Assembly (NCBI GenBank): GCA_016188575.1
Contig: JACPHN010000150.1
Coordinates: forward strand, 24,828 to 88,827
DNA from: Candidatus Schekmanbacteria bacterium
GTDB lineage: Bacteria > CSSED10-310 > JACPHN01
DNA length: 64,000 nucleotides
Reading direction: 5' to 3'
In this document: piece after piece, positions 53,065-61,083 of the stretch
Layout of the letters: each line of letters opens with the position of its first letter
Numbering within the stretch: the first letter of the stretch is position 1
Program-made: the position numbers and the translations under genes
Notes under the pieces: generated by a model
The model's input: the letters and a program-made list of their open reading frames with translations, nothing else
Database searches by the model: none
What the model was told of the DNA's origin: nothing

Positions 53065-54699
53065 GTGACCTCCCTGCCGCTAGTGTGGGGAGGTCTTTTT
53101 CTTACGCGTGCCATTCACCAGGTTGGCCACGTGCTCGCGGCAGTTGTGGTGCGCTTGCGTGTGTATGGTGTAGCCATCGGCTGCGGTCCCTGTATCCTCG
53201 CCTGCGGTGGGCAACAGTGGCCGCGCATCCGCATTGGATTGATCCCCCTGGGCGGCTTCGTTTGCTACAGTTCCGATCTGTTCTTCCCGTGCCGTCGCCA
53301 CCACGCGCTCTTCTTTCTGGCCGGTCCGCTGGCGAATCTTTGCACGGGAGCAATCGTGGCGGCACATGTCTTGACGGCTGCCCGGCCGGGGGGTCCAGGT
53401 GCCGTGCCCCTGCTGCTCGCCGCGGTCACGGCGGCCATGGCGTCGCCTGTCCTGGCGGCATTCGCAACCGTCAGCCTGGCCGCCGCGCTGATCGGGCTCA
53501 CACCCCTGCCGTGGTCTTTCGCCGGCTTTCGCCTTCCCGGTGACGGCATGCGATTGTGGCGTGCGCTCGCGGGGGCCGACCTCTGGAGCACAGCGACCTC
53601 CTTCGAAGTCGAACGCCAAATCGCCAGGCACGACCGCTACGGCATCACCCGAGGTGCAGAGATGCTAAGGGTCGAGGCCGCAGTGGGCGCGCTCAAGGAA
53701 GGAGCCTCCGACCGCGCCGCGGCGTACGTAAACGACATCCGCGACGAGGCCGCGCTCAGCGTCGTCTCCCGGCTCAAGGCGGCCCTCGTTCTGGGCGCCG
53801 CCGAGCTGCTCAACGGCGATCTCCCCGCGGCCGACAAACAGCTCGCCCAGGCCAAAGCCACGTGCCGCGGCGGCGACCCTGCCGCGCTCCTCCTCTGCGC
53901 CGCGCTCCAAGGGTGGCGCGAGCTTGTCGCCAACCGACCGCGGAAAGCCCTGACCAGCCTCGCCCCCCACCTCGCGGCTCTCTCGGGGACGCCACCCGAA
54001 TGCCGTGCGGCTGCCGCCTTGCTCGCCACCTCGGCACTACTGCGGCTGGGGGCACCCGCCGCGGCCTGTGAGCTGCTGCGCACCAGCACCTTGCCGCGTG
54101 AAGTCGACGCGATGACCCTAATATGGTTAGAGTTGCTTCATTGCCGCGCCGCGTCCCAGACCACCAAGACGCGCACAGCGGCAGCGTGTTACCTTACCGC
54201 GCTCGGTGCAGCCCGCATTCTGGCCGAGCATGTCCCGAGGCGCAACCGCCGCAGTTTTCGTCTCCACGTCGGACAATGGCTCGCAGCCGAACGGGAGCGC
54301 AACCATCTGACGCGCCTGCCGCCGCCGGCGCGGGCCCTTTCGCGAGCCGCGTGGATCGCCTTGCCCCGCCCTCCTCGCCTGCGCGGCCTCGCCACCCTTG
54401 CCACCCTCCTTGGCACACTGCCGCTGGTCACCCTCGCCGCACTTCGCTTTGTCACGCCGGAGCTCACCGATGCAAGCCTGGCATTCCTCCTGACCGTAAA
54501 CGGCCTGGGACTTGCGCTTTCCGGTGCTGCATTCCTACTGGCACGGGGCTTCCGCGCCCGGGCGGCTCTCGGCTTGGCGACGAGTCTGGGCGTTCTCGCC
54601 GCAGTCGCAATCAACTATGTGGACGAGCTCCAGCTCCGCAGCCCGTGGCGCGACGCCTTCGCCCAACCGGCCACGAGCACGCTGGAGCAACACCCCTAG
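53065..54699 (+). CDS. M50 (site-2 protease)-like membrane protein with altered HExxH and helical-repeat domain
   Basis: The start is GTG 53065 or GTG 53083, both in or beside the terminator. The 544-residue protein opens like a zinc site-2 protease: 'AIHQVGHVLAAVVVRLRVYG', 'IGCGP', 'IGLIPLGGFVCY' and 'FLAGPLANLCTGA'. The zinc motif reads HQVGH (18-22), with the catalytic Glu replaced by Gln, and the second motif is LPGDG rather than LDGG. Residues about 200-400 form an Ala-rich helical repeat (TPR-like), and three helices end the protein (about 430-510). It may be a catalytically dead scaffold; I know no close match. Confidence 0.75.
   Translation: MTSLPLVWGGLFLTRAIHQVGHVLAAVVVRLRVYGVAIGCGPCILACGGQQWPRIRIGLIPLGGFVCYSSDLFFPCRRHHALFFLAGPLANLCTGAIVAAHVLTAARPGGPGAVPLLLAAVTAAMASPVLAAFATVSLAAALIGLTPLPWSFAGFRLPGDGMRLWRALAGADLWSTATSFEVERQIARHDRYGITRGAEMLRVEAAVGALKEGASDRAAAYVNDIRDEAALSVVSRLKAALVLGAAELLNGDLPAADKQLAQAKATCRGGDPAALLLCAALQGWRELVANRPRKALTSLAPHLAALSGTPPECRAAAALLATSALLRLGAPAAACELLRTSTLPREVDAMTLIWLELLHCRAASQTTKTRTAAACYLTALGAARILAEHVPRRNRRSFRLHVGQWLAAERERNHLTRLPPPARALSRAAWIALPRPPRLRGLATLATLLGTLPLVTLAALRFVTPELTDASLAFLLTVNGLGLALSGAAFLLARGFRARAALGLATSLGVLAAVAINYVDELQLRSPWRDAFAQPATSTLEQHP
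53067..53100 (+). terminator. Intrinsic terminator after the acyl operon
   Basis: GACCTCCC (53067-53074) pairs with GGGGAGGTC (53087-53095), followed by TTTTT (53096-53100), a classic rho-independent terminator 30 bases after the thiolase stop. It overlaps the first codons of the next gene if GTG 53065 is its start. Confidence 0.85.
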
Positions 54700-54781
54700 T
54701 TCGCACTATGATCACCTCCTCCATGGTGTGCCGAGAGCCGCACGCGCTCCAGTCGACAGTCGCGGCAACGGCGTCCGGACG

Positions 54782-55121
54782 ACGGAGGGAAACTGAGGTC
54801 AACTACCCCGGCCGGAAGGCCGGAGCTTGCTCCGGAGGAAGGTCGTAAGCGGCGATGCTTGCATGTTGACCAGACCAAGTTGTTGAGATTGGCAATCGTT
54901 GAAACAGATGCGTTGGACAATCAGCAGAAGTAACACTCCGAGGTGCTTCCTCAGCCTCGGACCCTGTAAGTGCGCATTGCAGACAAACCGTAGGGTCGGC
55001 ACGAAACGGATGTGCACAGACGGCTGCTGTTCAACAGGGTCGAGGGGAGACCGTCGAGCAAGCCAGCTTGGCGCGTCACAAGCCCTTTACGGGGACCTCT
55101 TCGGAGGTATTGGAGGTAAGG
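54782..55121 (+). ncRNA. Omega-RNA region of IscB copy 2 with 5' guide
   Basis: The 324-base leader aligns almost end to end with that of copy 1, including all visible hairpins. The UUCG stem just before the ATG (55095-55108) carries an A-T closing pair where copy 1 has G-C. The stem at 54845-54862 keeps pairing through G-U changes. The expected guide is the flanking host sequence at 54782-54797 (acggagggaaactgag). Since its own iscB is broken, activity would depend on the intact IscB at 13 kb. RNA ends are estimates. Confidence 0.72.
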
Positions 55122-55731
55122 ATGGTCTTTGTGTTAGACAAGCGCAAACGGCCGCTGATGCCGCGCGTGGAAGGGCGGGCGCGCTAGCTGGTCACGGCGG
55201 GACGTGCGCGGGTGCATCGCCTGCATCCCTTCACCATCCGCTTGGTCGATCGGCACCTTGAGGACGGCGTGGTCGCACCGGTGCGCCTGAAGCTCGATCC
55301 GGGGGCAAAAACAACCGGTGTCGCGATCGTCTGCGACGGAAGAAGTGCTGAGTTTCGAGTGCTGAGCACTAAGAAAAGGCAGAAGCCCGTGCTTGCCACC
55401 AAAGCCTGTGGCCGTGGCAGCTATCAGCGGACGCGCGTCGACAAGTTCGGCTTCCCGGGCAGCTATTTGATGCGGCAAAGGCGCGTCCACGGCTTTGCAA
55501 CCGGCGATTTGGTTCGTGCGATGGTGCCACGGGGCAGAAAGCCGGTATTTACATTGGGCGCGTCGCCGCACGGGACTCGGGTAGCTTCAACGTCCAGACG
55601 GACGCGGGTACGATTCAAGGCATTTCGCACAAACACTGCCGTCTGCTCCAGCGAGCGGATGGCTACACCTACAGCCACAGAAAGAGGCGCTTCTTCCACC
55701 GGCTGAACCCGGTGGTTTCCGCGCCGGAGAC
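54798..55731 (+). mobile_element. IscB-type element, copy 2, with internal deletion
   Basis: The 934-base copy has the same ends as copy 1: GTCAACTACCCCGG on the left and GCGCCGGAGAC on the right. The leader is full length, but about 725 bases of the iscB core are gone. Orientation is opposite to copy 1 in the window. It lies between the M50-like gene and a lipoprotein gene, both rightward. No transposase is included. Confidence 0.8.
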
Positions 55732-55738
55732 TGGATGA
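55122..55738 (+). pseudogene. iscB: Degenerate iscB (nonsense, large deletion, frameshift)
   Basis: From ATG 55122 the reading matches intact IscB ('VFVLDKRKRPLMP') until a TAG at codon 22, where copy 1 has AAG (Lys). It then continues through 'RVHRLHPFTIRLVDR' and RuvC-I ('LDPGAKTTGVAI'). It jumps from about residue 74 to 328 of the intact protein, losing the bridge helix, RuvC-II, HNH and RuvC-III. A one-base frameshift near 55540 follows; the remaining C-terminal part ('GISHKHCRLLQRADGYTY') is readable in the shifted frame to the TGA at 55736-55738. It cannot make a nuclease. Confidence 0.9.
55726..55738 (+). promoter_or_regulatory. GGAG ribosome site in the second IscB element end plus ATGA overlap
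   Basis: GGAG (55726-55729) lies five bases before ATG 55735, and the iscB-derived TGA is read from the same ATGA, exactly as at the copy 1 junction. Confidence 0.55.
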
Positions 55739-56511
55739 AAATGATCGAAACCATCGGGACCTTGAGCCGGCCGGTAATCGTCATCGCTGCTTTCTGGCTC
55801 CTGGCTGGCGGCTGCTTTGGCTCGCCGTCCGGGGGCAAGCCGCAATGTTGCAGTGTGGACGATGTCGTGCGCATGAAGCAGCAAGCAGTCGCGGATGACC
55901 TCATTATCGCCGCGGTGCGCAGCGCCGAAAAGCGACCCGCCCTGACTGCCGACGACCTGATCAAGCTCAGCAATGCCGGGGTAAGCCAGGTTGTCATTGA
56001 CGCCATGCTCGGCAAGGCTACCACGGCGGAGGCGCCGGAGCCTCCGGCCGCAGCCGTCGTCATGCCCGAGCCGACTCCGGATGCGGCACATGCACCGGAT
56101 TCGGCGCCGGAGCCCGCCAGGGCCGAAGCTCCGGCTGCCGCCGACCTGGGCGGGTCTCAGGCGTTTGCTGGCAGCGCCGTGGTCGTCCCCGAGGCCGAGT
56201 CGACTCCCGCCGCGCCCCCGGCGCAGGCGACCGCTCCAGCGACTGAAAACACCCTGGACATCCGCATCGTCTACCATCCCGGCGACCGCCTGCTGAAGAT
56301 GCTCAACCAGGGCAAGCGCTACACCGCGCTAAAGCTCACCATCAACGGCGCATACACCACGTACAAGGCCATCCTTGAGCCATACGAAGAGGATCACACC
56401 TGGCTCATGTCGTTCGAGGATCGGTACGGAAATCACTTCGATCGGGAACGAGGAATTCAAGTACTCGTGATCGAGGCAAACGAAGGGCAGATGACCTACC
56501 GCCCGCTGTGA
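55735..56511 (+). CDS. Hypothetical lipoprotein (258 aa)
   Basis: Two starts are possible: ATG 55735 at the IscB element edge or ATG 55741. A lipobox (LLAGGC, Cys near residue 27) suggests a lipid anchor. Residues 38-95 form a helical 'VVRMKQQAVADDLIIAAVRS' domain with repeated 'L..A...IA.IG'-like pattern. A Pro/Ala/Glu linker (about 95-175) and a compact C-terminal beta domain follow ('DIRIVYHPGDRLLKML'). I do not recognise a family. Its end overlaps the convergent DUF4388 gene by 16 bases. Confidence 0.65.
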   Translation: MKMIETIGTLSRPVIVIAAFWLLAGGCFGSPSGGKPQCCSVDDVVRMKQQAVADDLIIAAVRSAEKRPALTADDLIKLSNAGVSQVVIDAMLGKATTAEAPEPPAAAVVMPEPTPDAAHAPDSAPEPARAEAPAAADLGGSQAFAGSAVVVPEAESTPAAPPAQATAPATENTLDIRIVYHPGDRLLKMLNQGKRYTALKLTINGAYTTYKAILEPYEEDHTWLMSFEDRYGNHFDRERGIQVLVIEANEGQMTYRPL

Positions 56512-57767
56512 CTCTTGCGGCCAGGGACCGCCGCCCTCGCGGCGGGCGCCGTGCGCCGCACGATACCCTTGCGGAACAATGAAAAGAGCACGTCGTAGGC
56601 GCGCTCCCGCGGCATGCCGCTGGCGTGGACCATTTCACGCAGCGAGGCGCTCGACGCCACCCGCGACAGCACGAACCCTTCCTCTGCGCCCAGCTTCCGC
56701 GCCGCTTCCGTATCCAGCATTGCATTGACGATTTCGAGCCTGGTGTCGTCCCCTCCCCCGGCCATCGCCTCCACCTCATTGATGATGCGTCCAAACAACT
56801 GCGCGGCGAACGCTTCCAGGCGCAAGGCGACCCGCGTCAGGGCATCTGCCTCCGGCGGCTGGCGCTCAAAATCCAGCCGGACATCGACGAGCACAGACTG
56901 CGCCGCCTCCAGGTGGTTGTCCCGCAGCAGCCGCCGTCCAATCTCGATGCGCTGCTCCAGCTTCTCGGCGGCCGTAGGCACGCGCGGCGGCGTGGATACA
57001 GTGACCAGACTGTTGGACATCAGGCCGATCAGTTGCACCTGAAGATCAAGCGTGCTCGTCTTCACCCGGTTCAACACGGTCTTGAAATCGGACTGGCGCC
57101 CAATGGCCTCATAAACCGCCCGCGCAGACTCTCCGAGGAAGGGCAACGCGGTGCGATCGCCTGGCGCCGCGATCAGGACCTGTTCCGGCCCCGGCAGCGC
57201 GCCGTGGCGCGCGCGATATTCGTGCAGCAGCCACACCCCTTGCACGAGGACATCGGTCTTCTCGGGGCGCATTGCGCTCAAGACCTGCGGCGCTACCCGA
57301 TTCGGCTGAAACGTGAAGATCCCACCTTCGTGCACGAAAATGTCGTAGACGATTTCGTCGACAAGCTGTCGCAGCCGCTCGATCATGAGCTCACGGGACA
57401 GCAGACCGACATCCACGATCACCTGGCTCAGGCGAGCTCTCCCGCCCTGGAGCTCCCACAGCTCGAGACAACGCGCAAGCTGCCGCGCATTGATATCGCC
57501 CTTGGCGACCAGGAACTGCCCCAGTCGAAGCGCGTTTCGCGTGGAGCTTGCAAATACCAGTCGCCCCCGCTGAAAAAAGAGCTCTTTCCGGCAGCCACCC
57601 AATACGCAGGCCAGCGTCCCCTGGCGTCGCGACCGGGACAGCCACCGCAAAAGCTCGGGGATGGGCACCATCGAGAGGTCGCCCTGGATCTCCTCCACAC
57701 CCGCACCGGCGAGGTCTTCCAAGTCACTGATGTCGAGCCTGCGAAAGGCGTCGTATTGCGCGTCCAT
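56496..57767 (-). CDS. DUF4388 (PATAN-type) domain protein
   Basis: The start is ATG 57767 (MDAQYDAFRRLD). The 423-residue soluble protein opens with a DUF4388 domain (about 25-130, 'GDLSMVPIPELLRWLSRSRR', 'GTLACVLGGCRKELFFQRGRL'). Helical regions with 'LGQFLVAKGDINARQLARCL' follow, resembling GSPII_E N-domain-like folds. Proteins of this kind are common in deltaproteobacterial two-component and gliding systems. The role is unknown. It lies downstream of phoU on the same strand. Confidence 0.75.
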   Translation of the reverse strand: MDAQYDAFRRLDISDLEDLAGAGVEEIQGDLSMVPIPELLRWLSRSRRQGTLACVLGGCRKELFFQRGRLVFASSTRNALRLGQFLVAKGDINARQLARCLELWELQGGRARLSQVIVDVGLLSRELMIERLRQLVDEIVYDIFVHEGGIFTFQPNRVAPQVLSAMRPEKTDVLVQGVWLLHEYRARHGALPGPEQVLIAAPGDRTALPFLGESARAVYEAIGRQSDFKTVLNRVKTSTLDLQVQLIGLMSNSLVTVSTPPRVPTAAEKLEQRIEIGRRLLRDNHLEAAQSVLVDVRLDFERQPPEADALTRVALRLEAFAAQLFGRIINEVEAMAGGGDDTRLEIVNAMLDTEAARKLGAEEGFVLSRVASSASLREMVHASGMPRERAYDVLFSLFRKGIVRRTAPAARAAVPGRKSHSGR

Positions 57768-57839
57768 CGGGCTCAATCCTGCCAAGCGGTGGGGATGGGG
57801 CTCTCTTTACCGCCCCGATCCCTGCATGTCAACTCGCAG

Positions 57840-58520
57840 TCAATCCGCCTGGCGGTGGAGCCGGTCCTCGATGCGGTGCCGCACGATTTCACCTTCGATC
57901 ATGTAGATCACTTCTTCGGCGATGTTCGTCGCGTGGTCGGCGATCCGCTCCAGATACCGCGATACCGTCAGGGTGCTGATCAGGCTCTGGATCCTCTCCG
58001 GCTGCCTCTGGATTTCTCCATCGACCCATGTATACATCCCCCGGTGCACCTCGTCCATGGCGTCGTCGGCGGCGCACACCGCGCGAGCCAGCGTCGGATC
58101 CTGGTTCACGAGCGCATCGAGGGCGCTCTTCACCATCGACAGGACGCTGTCCGCCATTCCGGCTGTCGCTGCGGGCACGCCGATCCACGGTTGTGTGGCC
58201 AGGAATGCCGCGCGCTCACCGATGTGCACTGCCAGGTCACCGATTCGCTCGAGATCCGAGTTCACCTTCAGGACTGTCACGATAAACCGCAGGTCTGCGG
58301 CCACCGGCTGACACAGCGCCAATACCTTCTGGCACTCCTCCTCGATTTCGAGCTCGCACGTGTCAATCGCGTCGTCACACGCCGCAAGCTGGCACGCCAG
58401 AGCCTCGTCGCGCTGCAGATAGGCCGCTACCGCGCGCTGCACGCTCTCTTCCACCAGCGCGCTCAGCGAGAGAATGCTCTTCTTGAGGCGGCCGATTTCG
58501 CGCTGCAGGCGTATTGACAT
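57840..58520 (-). CDS. phoU: Phosphate signalling protein PhoU
   Basis: The 226-residue all-helical protein has two PhoU repeats, each with the metal-binding pattern: 'VNSDLERIGDLAVHIGERA' and 'VSRYLERIADHATNIAEEV'. PhoU links the Pst transporter to PhoR and limits phosphate uptake. It starts 13 bases after pstB, the last gene of the pho/pst set. It appears intact although the transporter it monitors looks broken. Confidence 0.94.
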   Translation of the reverse strand: MSIRLQREIGRLKKSILSLSALVEESVQRAVAAYLQRDEALACQLAACDDAIDTCELEIEEECQKVLALCQPVAADLRFIVTVLKVNSDLERIGDLAVHIGERAAFLATQPWIGVPAATAGMADSVLSMVKSALDALVNQDPTLARAVCAADDAMDEVHRGMYTWVDGEIQRQPERIQSLISTLTVSRYLERIADHATNIAEEVIYMIEGEIVRHRIEDRLHRQAD

Positions 58521-58533
58521 GGGTACGCTCCAC

Positions 58534-59280
58534 CTAGCCGAAGCGGCCGGTAATGTAGTCTTCTGTTCGCGGGTCTCGTGGGTTTGTGAAGATGGTCGTC
58601 GTCACGCCGAGCTCCACCAGCTCGCCCTGCAAGAAGAATCCCGTCAAGTCCGAAACGCGGGCCGCTTGTTGCATGTTGTGTGTCACGATCACGATCGTGT
58701 ACCGCTCCTTCAGCTCGCGCATCAAGTCCTCGATCTTTCCGGTTGCGACCGGATCGAGAGCGGAGCAAGGCTCGTCCATCAGCAGCACTTCCGGTTCCAC
58801 CGCCAGCGCTCGGGCGATACACAGGCGCTGCTGCTGTCCGCCGGAGAGGCGGAGAGCGCTTTCGTGCAGGCGGTCGCGCGCTTCGTCCCAGAGCGCCGCG
58901 GCGCGCAGACTTCGCTCGACGACATCATACAGATTCGCCCGGTCGCGAATTCCCAGGATGCGAGGCCCGTAGGTGACGTTTTCGTAGATCGTCTTCGGAA
59001 ATGGGTTGGACCGCTGGAAAACCATCCCCACGCGTCTGCGCAAGTCCGTCGCATCCCATGTCGGGTCGTGGATGTCGCGACCGCCAATGCGGACGACACC
59101 AGTGATGCGGAAGCCGTCGACCAGGTCGTTCAGCCGGTTCAGGCACCTCAGCAGGGTGGACTTGCCGCAGCCGGATGGGCCGATAATGGCGCTAATGCGA
59201 TGCGGCGGAATCGCCATCGAGACCTCGCGAAGTGCCGGCGCGGCCCCGTAATACGCGCACAAGCTTGTGATCTCTATCAT
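58534..59280 (-). CDS. pstB: Phosphate ABC transporter ATP-binding protein PstB
   Basis: The 248-residue protein has Walker A 'GPSGCGKST' (34-42), Q-loop '[17 protein letters not shown]' typical of PstB, signature '[15 protein letters not shown]', Walker B '[12 protein letters not shown]' and H-loop 'IVTHN'. It powers phosphate import with PstA and PstC, yet here pstC is truncated and pstA is missing upstream. The reading frame itself is undamaged. Confidence 0.95.
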   Translation of the reverse strand: MIEITSLCAYYGAAPALREVSMAIPPHRISAIIGPSGCGKSTLLRCLNRLNDLVDGFRITGVVRIGGRDIHDPTWDATDLRRRVGMVFQRSNPFPKTIYENVTYGPRILGIRDRANLYDVVERSLRAAALWDEARDRLHESALRLSGGQQQRLCIARALAVEPEVLLMDEPCSALDPVATGKIEDLMRELKERYTIVIVTHNMQQAARVSDLTGFFLQGELVELGVTTTIFTNPRDPRTEDYITGRFG

Positions 59281-59286
59281 GGCGAC

Positions 59287-59390
59287 TTACGTGGACAGAC
59301 CGGCATATCGGCGCTTCAGCTCAGTGCTCTGGTTTCCAGCGCGCGCACGACCAACAGCTCCGCAGACGAGCCCATTGCAACAACCACCGG
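59287..59390 (-). pseudogene. Possible pstA tail remnant
   Basis: Between the pstC stop and pstB, the minus-strand frame ends '...ELKRRYAGLST' then TAA, 6 bases before the pstB start. A basic, Arg/Lys-rich tail like this resembles the end of PstA-type permeases. Everything else of PstA (six helices, about 280 residues) is missing. The assignment rests on position and a short match only. Confidence 0.35.
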
Positions 59391-59981
59391 TCAGCGATCC
59401 GTCGGTGCATACGCCAGCATGCGGAGCGGATATCGCTGCAGGTCTACGATGAGCGGCTCCTGCAGGAGGCGTAGCTCCGGCAGCGGCACTGCCACTTCCG
59501 TCGTCACGCCCAAAGGCGAGAAACGAAGACTGGCCGGGGCAACACGCCCGTCTGTCAGCCCCAGCGCCAGCGCGCCTTCTTCCGCCATTGCGATCGCGAC
59601 AATCCCGGCACCGCCGAGGTCGATACCGCCCACGGCCGGTACCTCCGCCTCGTCGCCGCTCAGGCGCCAGAAGACCACCCCGGAACGCTGGATGCGAAAC
59701 GCGACCCTCCGGTGCTCGTCGACGCCGACGGCCAGCGCGGCGGAACCGTCGCCCGAGCGGCGCACGCCTGCCGGAGCAAGCGTGGCATGGCGGAAGAGCG
59801 GTGCCGCTTCGCCGGCAATGACAGCCACAATGGCCAGAATTGAGGCGATGATCGCCATCCCACCAAGGGTAACGATCCGTGCCGCCAGCCGATCCGCGCA
59901 CTGGCGACGCCGCACCCGCGGCTCCGGCCGCCGAGACGGCCCCAATGGTGCTTCACACTGTGCGATCATGCCGCCCATCAT
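59391..59981 (-). pseudogene. pstC: Truncated pstC, N-terminal domain only
   Basis: The 196-residue frame has one membrane helix (about 36-60, 'GMAIIASILAIVAVIAG') and then a soluble beta-rich region. This matches the start of the long PstC variant, where a periplasmic domain follows helix 1. The permease helices (EAA loop and the rest, over 400 residues) are absent, and a TGA ends the frame right after 'AYAPTDR'. It lies 12 bases after the pstS stop. A deletion joining pstC to the end of pstA is the simplest reading. Confidence 0.6.
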
Positions 59982-59993
59982 GGCCGGCGGTTG

Positions 59994-60974
59994 TTAGGGT
60001 TTCGTGAGCGGATCCTGGATCCGCTCGAGCACTTCGGCGACCACGCTCGCTGAAAGGGGGTAGTAGCCGTCCTTGATGACGGTCTCCTGGCCCTGTCGCG
60101 ATTGAACGCGCTTCAGAAATTCGCGCGTTAACGGGTCAAGTGCCTTCGCTGGCGACTTGTTTACATGCACATAGAGAAACCGCGACAGCGGGTACGAGCC
60201 CGCATAGGAGTTGGCCGCCGTCGCCTCTACATATCCGTTCCCTTGGTAACTAGCGGCACGGCGCGCACGCCCGCCGTCGCGTACCCGATCCCGGACTAAC
60301 CGATCGCGTAGCGGTCCGCCGTGACTCCCTGCACGACGGAGGCCGAGCCGGGCTGCTCTTTTGCCGTGTCCTTGTAGTCACCGTTTCCCAGCGCGTGCTC
60401 CCTGAAGAAGCCGTACGTGCCGGACGCGGAGTTGCGGCCGAACAGCGAGATGGGCCGAGTCGCCCAGTCATCCCCAAGCCCAAGCTGCCCCCACGTCACC
60501 AGGTCGTGGACGTACCCGAGTCGCCGCCCCTTGGAAAAGATCGCGTCCACCTGATCCAACGACAGCCCCGGGAGCGGATTGTCCTTGTTTACGAACACCG
60601 CCAGCGCGTCCACCGCCACGCGTATCGCTGTCGGCTTGTAGCCGAACACGTTCTCAAATGCGTCTTCCTCGGCCCCTTTCATCGTCCGCGACATGGGACC
60701 AAGCTGCGCGGAAGCGCTGATCAGGGCGGGAGGCGCGGTTGCCGATCCCTTGCCCTCGATCTGGATTTTCACATTCGGGTAGCCTTTCTGGAACCCCTCG
60801 GCCCAAAAAAGTCATCAAGTTGTTTGGCGTATCTGACCCCACCGACGAAATACTGCCCGAGATCCCTCCTGTCTTGGTGTACGCCGGTAGCCCGGGATCG
60901 ACCATCGCCAGGCCCTCGGCGGCCGCGGCTTGCGCCGGCAACAGCAGCACCGCTACGAGTAGTGTCTTGCGCAT
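59994..60974 (-). pseudogene. pstS: Phosphate-binding protein PstS, three lesions
   Basis: GGAGAAGGA precedes ATG 60974, and a signal peptide (MRKTLLVAVLLLPAQAAA) leads into PstS ('[14 protein letters not shown]'). The frame then breaks at a run of six T (60805-60810); removing one T restores '[16 protein letters not shown]'. The next stretch is sound ('[15 protein letters not shown]') until an in-frame TAG at 60298-60296, replacing a Tyr in 'YAIGYSGIGY'. A one-base loss near 60240 shifts the last 90 residues, which are still recognisable ('SYPLSRFLYVHVNK') to the TAA at 59996-59994. Full-length PstS cannot be made as read. Confidence 0.85.
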
Positions 60975-61083
60975 CTGCACGTCCTTCTCCTTTCCAAGAA
61001 ACGGCATTCGTTCAACATCCGCGCGAGAAAATGAGAGGCGTGCGTTCAGCCAGCATGAGCGGCGTGTGAGGATCTGGTCAGAA

